From Bradyrhizobium sp. CCBAU 53351 (GTDB lineage Bacteria > Pseudomonadota > Alphaproteobacteria > Rhizobiales > Xanthobacteraceae), in contig NZ_CP030059.1 of the NCBI RefSeq assembly GCF_015291745.1, forward strand, positions 6,723,501 to 6,787,500: a stretch of 64,000 bases of DNA, given 5' to 3'. The notes below the pieces were generated by a model. The model saw nothing but the letters and a program-made list of their open reading frames with translations. It ran no database searches and was not told where the DNA came from. Positions 41,460 to 50,711 of this stretch are shown piece after piece (within the stretch, counting starts at the first letter, position 1; each line of letters opens with the position of its first letter). The position numbers and the translations under genes are program-made.

Positions 41460-43691
41460 CTACTTCGTCAGCAGCGCGTACGCCCCGGTCCAGCCCTCCG
41501 GCGGCGGGTTGAGTTGGAAATCCTCGATCCGAGCCTCGTAGAGCCTGAACAGCTTCTCCAGGGTGTCGGCGTCCTCGCTTCGGCGGCCGCGCTCGATCGC
41601 ATCGAGCGCGCCCTGCCAGTCGCGGCCGCGATAGCAGCCGAGCATCTCGATGGTGATGTTGCGCAGGCGCTGGAAGGCGGCCGAATGCATCACGTCCTCG
41701 CGTCCGGCGATGGCGTAGATCACCTCCGGCTCGGTCTTGCCCTTGACCATGATGAAGTCGAGCTCGAGGATCGCGAACCTATCCTTGGCGGCGAGCGCCG
41801 TGCGGGAGCCGACGATGATGGGAAAACCGTATTCCTTCGACTGGCCTTCCAGCCGCGAGGCGAGGTTCACGCTGTCGCCGAGCACCGAATAGTTCTTCTT
41901 CAGGTCGGAGCCCATGTTGCCGACCACGCCGATGCCGGTGTTGAGACCGATGCCGACATTGAGCGGGATGTAGACGCGGCCGCCTTCGGCGGCTTCCTCC
42001 TCGCGCTCCCTGTTGACCGTGTCGATCTTCTCCAGCATCTGGATCGCGGCCTCGCAGGCGTTGACCTCGTGCTCGGCATCGTCGAGCGGCGCGTTCCAGA
42101 ACGCCATGATGGCGTCGCCCATGTATTTGTCGATATAGCCCTTCCGTTCGATGATGACGTCGGTCAGCGGCGTCAGGAACCGGTTCATCAGCGCAATCAG
42201 GCCTTGCGGGTCGTGCTTGTAGCTCTCCGAGATCGTGGTGAAGCCGCGCACGTCGGAGAACATGATCGTCATCTCGCGCTCCTCGCCGCCGAGCACCAGC
42301 TTTTCCGGCGACTGCGCCAGCTGCTCGACCAGGACCGGCGACATGTATTGCGCGAACTGCCCACGGATCTGCACGCGCTGGCGCTGCTCGCGGACGAAGC
42401 TGGCGAAGATCAGCGTCAGGTAGACCGCCGTGGTCGAGAGCAGGGGATAGGTGAAATCGATGAGGTAGCGGTACTGCGCGTAGAAGAACCAGGACACGCC
42501 GACCAGTATGGCGGCGAAGGTCGCACCCGCGAGCACGAGGCGCACGGGACCGAGATTGGGCGTGAAGATGATCACCAGCAGGCCGATGATCAACGCCGCG
42601 AGCAATTCGACGCCGAGCGCGTAATTCGGCTGCGAGATCACCGCGCCGCTCAGCACGCTCTCCAGCACCTGGGCATGAATCTCGACCCCCGGCATGGTCG
42701 CTGACACCGGTGTGGTCTTGATGTCGTTGAGCCCGGCGGCGGAGGTCCCGACCAGCACCAGCTTGCCGGCAAACCTGCCCGGCGGCTCGCTGTTGTCGAG
42801 CACGTCGGCCGCCGAGACGTAGATCGAGGGATCCCGACGCGCGTAGTGCACCCAGAACTGGCCGTTCTTGTCGGTGGGGATCTCGGCGCCCTTGAGGCGG
42901 ATCGACCTGACACCGGTCTTGTCGGTCCGGACCAGCAGCGTCGGCGTGCCCGTGACGACGCGCAGGATCTCGAGGCTGAGCGAGGGCATGATGTTGCCCT
43001 GTGCGCGCATCATCATCGGCACGCGGCGGATGAACCCGTCCCGCTCTTTCCTGATCGAAAACAGGCCGCGGCCGGCTGCAACCTTCTCGATGACAGGCAC
43101 GTTGCGCAGCAAGCCCGGAAATTCGAACAGGAAGCGTTCGGCCCCCTCCTCGCCGACCGTCGCCACCCCGGTAAACGGCAGCGATTTGTCCAGCTCCGAC
43201 AAGACCGACGGAAGCCCGGTCTCGCCCAGCACCACGCGCGAGCGCTTGATGGCGTCGGCGAGAATCTGGTCGTTGGTCGGCAACTCGCGCAGCTTGGCGC
43301 GGGTGGCATCGTCGAGATAGCGCATCTGGTTTGCGACCAGATCCGGGTTGAGCCGGTCGGGTTCGGAGAACACCACGTCGAAGCCGATCGCCACCGCGCC
43401 GCTATTGGTGAGGTTCTGGATCAGATCGGCGATCCGCGTGCGCGGCCACGGCCACTGCCCGAGCTTGGCCAGGCTCTTGTCGTCGATGTCGACGATCACG
43501 ACCGGACGCGCCGCCTTGTGGCGCGGGTCGATCAGCTGGAACATGTCGAAGGTGCGCAGCCGCAATTCCTGGATCGGCGGCGGATCCCACAGGCGCGCGC
43601 CGGCGAACAGGACCAGCAGCGCAAGGCACATCAGCCGCGCGAAGCCCAGCTTCCGCGCAAACCACCGCCGCAGGATCTTGAGACGTTTCAT
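41460..43691 (-). CDS. CHASE2-domain nucleotide cyclase
   Basis: A 743-residue inner-membrane sensor enzyme. One helix near residue 20 leads to a periplasmic CHASE2 domain (about 40-360; VVIVDIDDKSLAKLGQWPWP is typical), then three closely spaced helices (about 365-440) and a class III cyclase domain (about 480-670). Metal ligands are seen in MFSDVRGFTTISE and YIDKYMGDAIMAF; YSVLGDSVNLASRLEGQSKE holds transition-state residues; VKGKTEP supplies the purine-selecting Lys, which points to cAMP. About 70 extra residues close the protein. It lies 131 bases downstream of the giant adhesin on the same strand, so a link in regulation is possible. Confidence 0.9.
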   Translation of the reverse strand: MKRLKILRRWFARKLGFARLMCLALLVLFAGARLWDPPPIQELRLRTFDMFQLIDPRHKAARPVVIVDIDDKSLAKLGQWPWPRTRIADLIQNLTNSGAVAIGFDVVFSEPDRLNPDLVANQMRYLDDATRAKLRELPTNDQILADAIKRSRVVLGETGLPSVLSELDKSLPFTGVATVGEEGAERFLFEFPGLLRNVPVIEKVAAGRGLFSIRKERDGFIRRVPMMMRAQGNIMPSLSLEILRVVTGTPTLLVRTDKTGVRSIRLKGAEIPTDKNGQFWVHYARRDPSIYVSAADVLDNSEPPGRFAGKLVLVGTSAAGLNDIKTTPVSATMPGVEIHAQVLESVLSGAVISQPNYALGVELLAALIIGLLVIIFTPNLGPVRLVLAGATFAAILVGVSWFFYAQYRYLIDFTYPLLSTTAVYLTLIFASFVREQRQRVQIRGQFAQYMSPVLVEQLAQSPEKLVLGGEEREMTIMFSDVRGFTTISESYKHDPQGLIALMNRFLTPLTDVIIERKGYIDKYMGDAIMAFWNAPLDDAEHEVNACEAAIQMLEKIDTVNREREEEAAEGGRVYIPLNVGIGLNTGIGVVGNMGSDLKKNYSVLGDSVNLASRLEGQSKEYGFPIIVGSRTALAAKDRFAILELDFIMVKGKTEPEVIYAIAGREDVMHSAAFQRLRNITIEMLGCYRGRDWQGALDAIERGRRSEDADTLEKLFRLYEARIEDFQLNPPPEGWTGAYALLTK

Positions 43692-43822
43692 TCCAATCGG
43701 ACTTCCTGGCCTGCACCATGCCGTGCGCGCCGATCATGGAGCGTCGGCGCGCGGTTGGCTATTCCCCGAACGCCAGGAACTAAGGGTTTTTTGCTGCGGT
43801 CAAGGTGGCAAGGCCGCCGTCA

Positions 43823-46800
43823 CTAGGTGACATGAGGACCGAAGATGAAGTCGCTGGCCTGCAGGTTCGCGCTGATCACGCCCTTCAGCAGGATGGTCTC
43901 GTGATTGTCCAGCGTGAGGAGCGTACCGCCATCCTGCGACGCCGGTGACAGATCGCCGATCGAGCTGATGCCGCTGAACTGGCGCAGGTCGATCTTGTCG
44001 AGGCCAATCTCGAAATCGTTCACGGTGTGCTGGATGGCATCCTGCGATGCGGCCGGCGCGAACACGAACTGGTCCTTGCCGCCGCCACCGATCAGCGTGT
44101 CGCTCGACTCGGTCGCGAAAATGACGTCCTTGCCGTCGGCGCCCGAAAGAACGATCTGCTGGCTGGTCTCTCCCTCGACAAAGATGAAATTGACCGTGTC
44201 GGAGTGGCCGGACGAGTCGGCGACGGTCAGCGTGATCTGGTCGAATTCGGGCGGCTGCGGGTAGTCATCGGTGCTGGCGCCCGTCGGATCGTAGACGACG
44301 CCGGTGCCGCCGCTCGCGAGGCCGGCGTTGATCTGCTCGAGCGAACCCGTCATCGGAGCGAAATAGACGCTGCTGACGTCCGGATGTGCGGTCGACAGCG
44401 TGACGGTGAACGTATCCGCCGCCGCGCCTGCATCTGTGTCGATGACGACGAGATCGTTGACGATGTCGTTGCCGTTCTCGATGATGTGCTCGACCTGGAA
44501 GCTTGCGGTATCGATGACCGGACCGTTGGCATCGTTCGCCCCCGTCACGTCGACCGTGAGCGTGGCCGTGCCGGTCGCGCCGTGCACATCCGTGGTCTGG
44601 ACCGTAAAGGTATCGGCGTAGGAACCTGCCGCCAGCGCATTGATCGCCGCGGCGTTCGGAACGTAGCTGTAGCAGCCGTCGGGATTGATCGTCAGCGTGC
44701 CGTACAATCCGACAGCCGTCGTTGCCGGGTGATGATCCGCATTGAGGACGGCATAGGTCAGCGTCGCCGTCTCGCCGGTATCGACGTCGTTCCCCGTCAG
44801 CGTCCCGTTCAGATCCGAGAAGGTGTCGGCAGCGGCCGTGTCCGTGAGCGGACCGATGTGGAGATCGGCGAGCGTCGGCGCATCGTTGCTGCCGGCGATG
44901 TTGACGGTGACGATCGCGCTGGTGCCCGCACCGTACCCGTCATCCGGAACGATGGTGTATTGCAGCGACAGCGTCTGGCCGGCGGCGAGGAAGTCGAAGG
45001 CATGGCCTTGCGAATCGAAATTCCAGGTGAGTTGCGTCTGCGTGGCCGTGCCGTCGAGGATATCGCCGGACGGAACGCTGAGATAGTTCAGGAGGTCCGC
45101 ATGCGACAGCCCGCCGACGCTGCCGGACTGCGGCGCGCCGTCGAGAGCAACCTGCAGCTCGCCGACCGACACCGTGACATGATCGGTCGCGTCGACGTCG
45201 GAGAGCGCCAGCACGCCGTGCGCAAGCTGGCCGGCATTGGTTTCCACGAGATCGGCGACGGCGCCGCCCGGTCCTGACGTGCTGCTTGCCCAGTCCGCAT
45301 CGCCCTCAATGGCGAGGCTCTTGGCGGGATTGACCGCATTGGCGGCCGTGGTCCCGCTACCGTCGCCGAGCTGGTAATACGCGGCGAGGTTCGTCTCGCT
45401 GCCGGTGAGCGCCGTGAAATCGAGCGACTGGATCTGCGCCTGCGTCAGCGCGGCGTTCCAGACGCTGACATCGGCGATCGAGCCGAAGAAGCCTTCCGCG
45501 CCAAAGCCCGCCGCGCCCGGCTCGCTCGCGGCGCCGATCATCATGTAGGACGCCGACGGATTCGACGGACTGCCGTCGATGGGGTTGATCGACCAGGCCT
45601 GCGAATATTCGCGGTTGCCGTCGAGATAGAGCGAGAAGGCGCCGTTGTCGCGGGTCAGCGCGACGTTGTGCCATTGCGATGCCGCGAGCGCCACGCCGGT
45701 ATCGGCGATCTGAACGCCGCCTGCGAGGATCTGCAGCTCCATCGTGCCATCGGCATTGACCGTACCGAGCAGGCCGAAGCCCGTCGTCGAAGTGTTGCCG
45801 TTGTAGAACAGGATCTGGCCATGACCGGCCTCTGCGCCCCCGTTCCAGTTCACCCAGCCGTCCAGCGTCACCTCGTCGGAAGCGACCGTCGGCACCTCGC
45901 CCACCGCGATGGTCTGGCCGTCGAAATTCATGTAGTCCGACGTGACATAGGAGACCGCCGGCGCATCGTTGGTGCCGGTGATCGTGACGGTGACGTCCTG
46001 GCTGACCGTGCCGCCATGCTGGTCGTCGAATGTGACGGTGTAGACCTGAGTGATGGTCTGCCCTTCCGCCAGCGATTGCAGCACGGGATCGCTGTTGTCC
46101 AACGTGAAGTGCCAGCCGAGCGTCGCAGCGTTGCTGGTATCGCTGCCGGATTCGGACACGGCGTCGATCGTGAAAGTGCCGATATTCGTGCTGTCGTCCT
46201 CGAAGCCCGGCAGGGCCGAGCTGACCGACGACGACTTGAACACCGCCTGCGCGGTGTGGGTGTCGATCAGGTCGACATCCTGGATCGCCAGCGTGCCGCC
46301 GGCCGTCAGCGAGGCGTCGTCATCCTCGGTCACCGCGCCCGTCGCCGCGGCGGCATCGCTGGTGATGGTCGGCGCATCGTTGGCGCCGTTGATCGTGACG
46401 GTCACATCCTGCGAGACATACGCGCCGTGATCGTCGGTGAAGGTGACGGTGTAGACCTGGGTGATGGTCTGGCCCTGCGCCAGCGACTGCAGCACCGCAT
46501 CGTTATTGTCGAGGCTGAAGTGCCAGCCCAGCGTCGCACCGTTGCCGGTGTCATCATTGAACTCGGCGATTGCGGAATCGATCGTGAAGGTGCCGAGCGG
46601 CGTGTCGTCGTCGAAGCCCGGCAGATGCACGCTCGAGGTCGACGATTTGAACACCGTCTCCGCAGTGTGGGTGTCGACCAGATCGAGGTCCTGGATCGCC
46701 AGCGTGCCGTCGATCGACAGCGTCACGCAGGCGTCCTCGGTCACCGCTCCGGCGGCATCGGCGGCACTGCTGGTCATCGTCGGCGCGTCATTGGCGCCGT

Positions 46801-49800
46801 TGATGGTGACGGTCACGTCCTGCGAGACGTATGCGCCGTGATCGTCGGTGAAGGTGACCGTGTAGACCTGGGTGATGGTCTGGCCCTGCGCCAGCGACTG
46901 CAGCACCGCATCGTTGTTGTCGAGGCTGAAGTGCCAGCCGAGCGTCGCACCATTATCGGTGTCGATGATGGATTCGAGCACTGACGGATCGATCGTGAAG
47001 GTCCCGAGCGGCGTATCGTCGTCAAAGCCCGGCAGATGCACGCTCGACGTCGACGACTTGAACATCGCCTGCGCCGTATGCGCATCGATCAGGTCGAGAT
47101 CCTGGATCGCCAAAGTGCCGTCGATCGACAGCGTCACACTGGTGTCGTCCTCGGTCACCTCTCCGGCGGCGTCCGCGGCACTGCTGGTCACCGTCGGCGC
47201 GTCGTTGGTGCCGGTGATGGTGACCGTGACGTCCTTCGTGACCTCCGCACCGTGATTGTCGGTGAACGTGACGGTGTAGATCTGGGTGATGGTCTGGCCC
47301 TTGGCCAGCGACTGCAGCACCGGATCGTTGTCGTTGAGCGCGAAATGCCAACCCAGCGTCGCGCCGTTGTCGGTGTCCCCGTTGGATTCCGTCACCGACG
47401 GGTCGATCGTGAAGGTCCCGAGCGGCGTATGGCCGTCGAAGCCCGGCAGATGCGCGTTCGACGTCGCCGACTTGAACACCGCCTCCGCGATGTGGGTGTC
47501 AATCAGGTCGAGATCCTGGATCGCCAGCGTGCCGCCGGTCGAGAGCGTCGGCGTGGCCGCATCCTCGGTCACGGCCCCCGCCGCAGCGTCTGCATCGCTC
47601 GTGATGGTCGGCGCGTCGTTGGTGCCGGTGATGACCACCGTGACGTCCTGCGTCACCGTCCCGCCGTGATGGTCGTCGACGGTCACGGTGTAGACCTGCG
47701 TGATGGTCTGGCCTTCCGCCAGCGACTGCAGCACCGGATCGTTGTCGTCGAGCGTGAAGGTCCAGCCCACCGATCCACGGGAGCTGACGCCCGGACTCTC
47801 GACCACCGGATTGAGCGCGAACGTGCCGATATGCGACGTGCCGTCGCCGAACCCGGGCAGGTGCGCGCTCGAAACCGTCGACTTCAGGACGTAGCTCGCA
47901 GTGTGTGTATCGGTGAGATCGGGGTCGTTGAAGGCAATGGTGCCGTTCGCCGCGAGCGTGGCCGCTGTATCTTCGGTCACAGCGCCGGCCGGATTGGTGT
48001 CGTCCTCGACGATCGTCGGCACGTCGTTGGTGCCCTCGACATTGACGTCCGCACCGTTGATGGACACGATGATCGGCGTGCTGACGACGCCGCCGTGTCC
48101 GTCATCGACCTGCACCACATAGTTGAGGGTCAGCGTCTCGCCTTCGGCGAGGAAATCGAAGAGATGGTCGGAAACGCTGTAGGTCCAGATGGCCGAGCCG
48201 TTGTTGCCGTTGCCCGCACCCTGCAGCACGGTGAGCGGCACCTCGACGGCGGCGATCGCCGCGAGTTGCTGCGGCGTCAGCGTCGCGCTGATATCGTGGC
48301 CCTGCGCATCGAGATATTTGAAGGGCTGGCTGGACGAGAGCGCCGCGCTCACGATGGGCCGGTCGGTCAGATCGACGTCGGTGAAGGTGACCGTTCCCGT
48401 GATGGTGTCGAGAGCCTCGTTGCCGGTGCCGATCTTCTCGATGACGGTTCCGCCCGACGTCGCGACGGTGGGCTTGTCGTTGGTCCCCGTGATCGTGATG
48501 GTGATCGGGATGAGCTTCGACTCGGGGCTCACCGAGAAATTGGTATCGACGCGGACCATGTAGGTCAGCGTCAGCGTTTCGCCGGCGGCGAGGAAGTCGA
48601 AGACGTTGTCCGGGATCGTGTAAGTCCAGACCGCCGAGCCGTTGTTGTCGTTGCCGGCGCCGGGGACGACGTTGATCTGGATCTGCGTCGCTGCGATGTC
48701 CTGCTTCTGGAGATCGGTGAGCGAGCCGGTGACGACGTGCTGTCCGGCGTCCTTGTAAGCATAGTTCGGCGCTTCGGCGAGGCTGATGCTCACCGTCGGC
48801 CGGTCGCCGAGGTTTTGGTCGACGAACCTGATCAGGCCGGAGATCGTATCGGCATGGGTGTCGCCGGTCGCGTCAGCACGCTCGGTCAGCGAGAACGCCG
48901 TCTTCAAATTGCCGCTGGCGTCGAAGCTCTGCGCAATGGGTTGGCCGGGAATACGCAAGGCGGGCGGCGTGGAGGTGCTCGGCCCTTCCGATCCCTGCGT
49001 ATTGAGATTGACGAAGGTCGCGGTCACGATGGGGCCGGACGCCGACTTGAACACCACGTCCAGGCTCATCGGCGTGAGCGTGTCGGTGAAGTTCGTGGTC
49101 AGCTTGGTGTTGGTGTTGTTGTCGGTGAACTTCAGCGTGAACACGTCCGTGATCAGCTTCTGAACGTCCGGCGACATCAGCGCATTGGAGATCGAGACGT
49201 TGCCGCCGCTGATCTGGATCATCTGGCCGGCCTGGTTGACCGTCGCGATCGGCAGCAGCGTGATCTTGTCGAACAGGATGTAGGAGCCCGTCGTGCCGTT
49301 CGGCTCGACCAGCACCTGGAAGCTGGCCTGCGGCTGCGGATCGCCGCCGCCGGCCGGAACGACGAAGTTGATCTGTGTCAGCACCGCCGTGCCGCGGATG
49401 CCCATGGTGGCGACCGGCGTGTCGATCTTCATGTCGCCGTGCTTGGCGGTCTCGCCGGCGACGAAGGTGATGGTGCCGGCGACGAGGCTCAGCAGCGAGG
49501 AATTGCTCGACCCGTTGGGGTCGTAGACCATCTCGTTCAGCACCATGCGCGCGTTCGAAGACAAGCCGAACACGGTGCCGTCGATGAAGGTGATGCCGAG
49601 GGTCGAATCGGCGCCGGTCGAAACCACGTCGCCCTTCTCGACGTTGTCGCCGTTGTTCAGGATGACCGAGACGCCGTTGCGGATCGCGGTCGCGCTTCCG
49701 GAGAGCTTGGTGACGTGGCCGATGACCTGGGCCGCGGCAGCGCCGGGCGCGGCTTGCGCAACCTGGACATAGCCGGTGAGCGCGTTGACGATGTCGCCGG

Positions 49801-50092
49801 TGAGGTGGGCGCCATCGGGCGAGGCGAGCGCTGCGCGCTTGTCACCCCGGAAATAATCGTGAACGACGAATTCATGCCCCTCGTGGGACAAGACGAGATC
49901 GAGGCCTGCGCGCTTGAACTCGCCGTTGAAGATCAGGTTGGGGTCGGGAACAACGAACGCGCCGTCAGGCACGTGACCGTGCGCCTTCGCGGTAAAGGAA
50001 TCGACATGGGCATTGGTCGGGGCAATGACGGGCGAGCGGGAACCCTGGCCGTCCAAGGAAATCGCGCCGTCAAATTGGCCAGCGTAATTCAA
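43823..50092 (-). CDS. Giant secreted adhesin: FecR-like, VCBS repeats, LamG, RTX C-terminus
   Basis: A 2089-residue acidic surface protein without a classical signal peptide. Order: N-terminal module (1-115); Ala-rich linker with PGAAAA (116-121); FecR-like domain (about 120-240; GIRGTAVL is typical); two cadherin-like units (about 400-690); five VCBS units of about 137 residues (690-1380); a LamG-like lectin fold (about 1385-1575; WHNVALTRDNGAFSLYLDG); further cadherin-like units; and a C-terminal type I secretion signal with RTX-like GADGKDVIF and TLIGGGGKDQFVF. The likely role is attachment and biofilm, with cleavage near the Ala-rich linker by the LapG-like protease encoded divergently. 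The start is a TTG; no better in-frame start fits. Confidence 0.88.
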   Translation of the reverse strand: MNYAGQFDGAISLDGQGSRSPVIAPTNAHVDSFTAKAHGHVPDGAFVVPDPNLIFNGEFKRAGLDLVLSHEGHEFVVHDYFRGDKRAALASPDGAHLTGDIVNALTGYVQVAQAAPGAAAAQVIGHVTKLSGSATAIRNGVSVILNNGDNVEKGDVVSTGADSTLGITFIDGTVFGLSSNARMVLNEMVYDPNGSSNSSLLSLVAGTITFVAGETAKHGDMKIDTPVATMGIRGTAVLTQINFVVPAGGGDPQPQASFQVLVEPNGTTGSYILFDKITLLPIATVNQAGQMIQISGGNVSISNALMSPDVQKLITDVFTLKFTDNNTNTKLTTNFTDTLTPMSLDVVFKSASGPIVTATFVNLNTQGSEGPSTSTPPALRIPGQPIAQSFDASGNLKTAFSLTERADATGDTHADTISGLIRFVDQNLGDRPTVSISLAEAPNYAYKDAGQHVVTGSLTDLQKQDIAATQIQINVVPGAGNDNNGSAVWTYTIPDNVFDFLAAGETLTLTYMVRVDTNFSVSPESKLIPITITITGTNDKPTVATSGGTVIEKIGTGNEALDTITGTVTFTDVDLTDRPIVSAALSSSQPFKYLDAQGHDISATLTPQQLAAIAAVEVPLTVLQGAGNGNNGSAIWTYSVSDHLFDFLAEGETLTLNYVVQVDDGHGGVVSTPIIVSINGADVNVEGTNDVPTIVEDDTNPAGAVTEDTAATLAANGTIAFNDPDLTDTHTASYVLKSTVSSAHLPGFGDGTSHIGTFALNPVVESPGVSSRGSVGWTFTLDDNDPVLQSLAEGQTITQVYTVTVDDHHGGTVTQDVTVVITGTNDAPTITSDADAAAGAVTEDAATPTLSTGGTLAIQDLDLIDTHIAEAVFKSATSNAHLPGFDGHTPLGTFTIDPSVTESNGDTDNGATLGWHFALNDNDPVLQSLAKGQTITQIYTVTFTDNHGAEVTKDVTVTITGTNDAPTVTSSAADAAGEVTEDDTSVTLSIDGTLAIQDLDLIDAHTAQAMFKSSTSSVHLPGFDDDTPLGTFTIDPSVLESIIDTDNGATLGWHFSLDNNDAVLQSLAQGQTITQVYTVTFTDDHGAYVSQDVTVTINGANDAPTMTSSAADAAGAVTEDACVTLSIDGTLAIQDLDLVDTHTAETVFKSSTSSVHLPGFDDDTPLGTFTIDSAIAEFNDDTGNGATLGWHFSLDNNDAVLQSLAQGQTITQVYTVTFTDDHGAYVSQDVTVTINGANDAPTITSDAAAATGAVTEDDDASLTAGGTLAIQDVDLIDTHTAQAVFKSSSVSSALPGFEDDSTNIGTFTIDAVSESGSDTSNAATLGWHFTLDNSDPVLQSLAEGQTITQVYTVTFDDQHGGTVSQDVTVTITGTNDAPAVSYVTSDYMNFDGQTIAVGEVPTVASDEVTLDGWVNWNGGAEAGHGQILFYNGNTSTTGFGLLGTVNADGTMELQILAGGVQIADTGVALAASQWHNVALTRDNGAFSLYLDGNREYSQAWSINPIDGSPSNPSASYMMIGAASEPGAAGFGAEGFFGSIADVSVWNAALTQAQIQSLDFTALTGSETNLAAYYQLGDGSGTTAANAVNPAKSLAIEGDADWASSTSGPGGAVADLVETNAGQLAHGVLALSDVDATDHVTVSVGELQVALDGAPQSGSVGGLSHADLLNYLSVPSGDILDGTATQTQLTWNFDSQGHAFDFLAAGQTLSLQYTIVPDDGYGAGTSAIVTVNIAGSNDAPTLADLHIGPLTDTAAADTFSDLNGTLTGNDVDTGETATLTYAVLNADHHPATTAVGLYGTLTINPDGCYSYVPNAAAINALAAGSYADTFTVQTTDVHGATGTATLTVDVTGANDANGPVIDTASFQVEHIIENGNDIVNDLVVIDTDAGAAADTFTVTLSTAHPDVSSVYFAPMTGSLEQINAGLASGGTGVVYDPTGASTDDYPQPPEFDQITLTVADSSGHSDTVNFIFVEGETSQQIVLSGADGKDVIFATESSDTLIGGGGKDQFVFAPAASQDAIQHTVNDFEIGLDKIDLRQFSGISSIGDLSPASQDGGTLLTLDNHETILLKGVISANLQASDFIFGPHVT
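45961..48030 (-). repeat. Five tandem ~410-bp VCBS repeats within the adhesin gene
   Basis: The segment coding GTNDAPT or GANDAPT recurs at about 45961, 46370, 46780, 47189, 47600 and 48010, a period of 409-411 bases (about 137 residues). The units starting near 46370 and 46780 are most alike: one run of over 50 residues from TLGWHFSLDNNDAVLQ to NGANDAPT is identical in protein and nearly so in DNA. This shows recent copying inside the gene. Confidence 0.85.
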
Positions 50093-50711
50093 CCGGGCAC
50101 CGTAAAAAGGGTTAAAATTTAAGTAAGTATCGACTGCCTAAGCTTGCATAGCATTACCAAGTCCTTAGCGATACCACCTAATGCTTGTGTGATTTCGCAT
50201 CACTTGGCCGTAGGCGCCCCTGCGGAGCGGCGCCTCCATAGAGAAGCCGAAGTAATCTTTCAAATATTCTGAAGTCGAATTCGGCCTATTTGCTCGCATT
50301 TCCAGTCTTCCAAGGCAGCCTGCCGTATAGTCACGGCACAGATACTTGCGTCATCTTTTGTTGGCGGGGTCCCGCCCCATCCTGCGGTAAATACAGAGCT
50401 AAATCTGTGACCTAAGTAACAGACCCCGTGAAATAGCGGACTGTTAGGCATAGGACGCAGATTCGACGCCCCCACAACTTGTGCCTGCAATTGGCTCCAT
50501 TTCGCGGCAGCAGAACACCTCCTAGCCCGGGAATCGTAAAATTTTACGCAATTTGGGCAGGTCGGTTTCAGCCTGTTCCCGGTTTTAGGAACCCCTGCCG
50601 GGCGCATTAAGCAGAACAAAACGGCCCGTCTCGCACTATCTCCCCGAAAGCAACAAAGCCCGGCGCGTCGAGGTCGAGGGGGACCCGGCGAAGCCAGGAA
50701 GGGGATGTCAG
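50093..50711. other. 619-base divergent regulatory gap, adhesin/LapG-like
   Basis: No gene with support was seen. The first half (50093-50300) has more A and T than its surroundings and should hold the adhesin promoter; it contains a small palindrome (50189-50203). The second half has short inverted repeats (GGCGGGGTCCCGCC near 50363 and AAAATTTTACGCAATTTG near 50540) and leads to the LapG-like gene. Its length, the largest non-coding gap here, suggests complex control or an unseen small RNA. Confidence 0.5.
50189..50203. promoter_or_regulatory. Small palindrome upstream of the adhesin
   Basis: GTGATTTCGCATCAC is a 5-base inverted repeat (GTGAT/ATCAC) with a 5-base centre, about 97 bases upstream of the adhesin start. 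In its setting TTGTGTGA...TCACTT it recalls a CRP/FNR-type operator but with a spacing one base off the CRP norm. This is a candidate only. Confidence 0.3.

Noticed and set aside
45961..48030. Regular repeats considered as a CRISPR or satellite array
   Set aside because: The period is about 410 bases, units are coding and in frame, and they give VCBS domains.
47036..50122. Open frame of 1028 codons on the plus strand, opposite the adhesin
   Set aside because: It is the complement of a repeated GC-rich coding region; its product is Arg/Val/Gly-rich with no domain, while the minus strand encodes recognisable domains.
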